Shown one piece after another: positions 41,812-42,166 of a stretch of DNA of 42,166 bases. A program made the translations under genes and the position numbers. Each line of letters begins with the position of its first letter. The stretch's first letter is position 1. The stretch lies in contig PLTX01000085.1 in assembly GCA_003164675.1 (NCBI GenBank), positions 1-42,166 of the forward strand. The letters run 5' to 3'. Source of the stretch: Verrucomicrobiota bacterium (GTDB taxonomy: Bacteria > Verrucomicrobiota > Verrucomicrobiia > Palsa-1439). Under the pieces are notes generated by a model. It made no database searches and was not told the DNA's origin. It saw only the letters and a list, made by a program, of their open reading frames with translations.

Positions 41812-41831
41812 CCCGGGGCTTACGCCCCGGG
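41812..41831. repeat. GC-rich hairpin repeat
   Basis: CCCGGGGC-TTAC-GCCCCGGG, a perfect 8-bp stem with a TTAC loop, between two minus-strand genes. There is no T-run, so it is more likely a dispersed repeat than a terminator. Confidence 0.5.
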
Positions 41832-41878
41832 GGTGACCGCCCCAATCCTTTCACAAGGCTTGGGACAGCCAAAATCGC

Positions 41879-42166
41879 TCACGCGTTGGCGACGACGCCA
41901 AATACGGCGTTCACATCGACACCGAGAGCCTGCCAGTGATGCAGGTCACGACGAACGCGTTGATCAAAATCCTTGCGATGGCAAAACAGCGCGTACTGAT
42001 CCATGCCGTTGACCAGCGAGCGTGGCAACGGCACGGCTTTGAGCCCATACACGAAGCCGCGGTGCGGACGGCGGGCGCGGGCGGCTTCGATGCTGGGAAA
42101 AATCTTGTTGGCCATGTGATTGGTTTCGGCTCTGTCGTACTTGCGGCCCGGCCGACCGCGCTCGAT
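41879..42166 (-). CDS. C-terminal part of an unidentified protein (partial)
   Basis: The frame is open from the right edge of the window to TGA/TAA-type stop at 41879 and gives the last 95 residues of a protein that begins outside; an internal ATG at 42115 is probably not the start. The sequence is basic with HRKDFDQRVRRDLHHWQALG and no recognisable domain. It is on the same strand as, and upstream of, the TPR-led operon, separated by a hairpin repeat. Confidence 0.45.
   Translation of the reverse strand: MERGRPGRKYDRAETNHMANKIFPSIEAARARRPHRGFVYGLKAVPLPRSLVNGMDQYALFCHRKDFDQRVRRDLHHWQALGVDVNAVFGVVANA

Noticed and set aside
1..42166. CRISPR array
   Set aside because: No regularly spaced direct repeats of CRISPR length were noticed; the repeats present are single palindromes or element ends.

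Overview
The window looks like chromosomal DNA of a Gram-negative bacterium of the Verrucomicrobiota (or a close PVC relative). The sequence-based reasons are two PEP-CTERM sorted secreted proteins, an ExbB/ExbD/TonB-like cluster with large TPR lipoprotein-like partners, short palindromic repeats translated inside host genes, and a secreted protein with a C-terminal domain I know from verrucomicrobial exported proteins. No rRNA or phylogenetic marker is present, so the assignment is an inference.

Layout. 1-6.0 kb: housekeeping and repair. A Gfo/Idh/MocA oxidoreductase and an MscS channel (minus) diverge from a class V aminotransferase (plus), which is followed by a small unknown gene carrying a palindromic insertion. 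A YdjM-like membrane hydrolase and a Y-family DNA polymerase are divergent around a perfect 22-bp palindrome. 6.0-14.7 kb: a minus-strand run, TPR protein - exbB - exbD - TonB-like - (guaA remnant) - hisD - hisC - membrane protein - hisB, with several 4-base overlaps. 15-21 kb: uvrA, then a plus-strand phosphorelay cluster (orphan DHp-like protein, hybrid histidine kinase, double-receiver regulator). 20.8-25.9 kb: two PEP-CTERM proteins, a zinc alcohol dehydrogenase and an MsbA-type ABC exporter with a translated repeat in its linker.

25.9-36.9 kb is accessory. It holds a gene remnant, an XRE regulator, an excisionase-like and a ribbon-helix-helix-like small protein, and a tRNA-Leu(CAA) whose 3' half is overlapped by a truncated serine recombinase. 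A complete RIT-like element (recombinase-in-trio) follows, with about 91-bp inverted ends; two of its three tyrosine recombinases are fused into one 781-aa protein. Next comes an IS110-family insertion sequence, then about 1.8 kb of hairpin-rich, gene-poor DNA with one small HTH-like gene.

36.9-42.1 kb: a minus-strand operon of exported proteins: TPR protein, a 13-cysteine small secreted protein, a membrane-anchored HEAT-repeat protein, a secreted nucleosidase and a secreted barnase-type RNase. The last two are joined by a TTGA overlap, which suggests extracytoplasmic RNA or nucleoside breakdown. The most unusual items are the fused RIT recombinase, the recombinase that ends inside the tRNA, the ExbD Asp-to-Asn change, and the RNase/nucleosidase/Cys-rich export operon.
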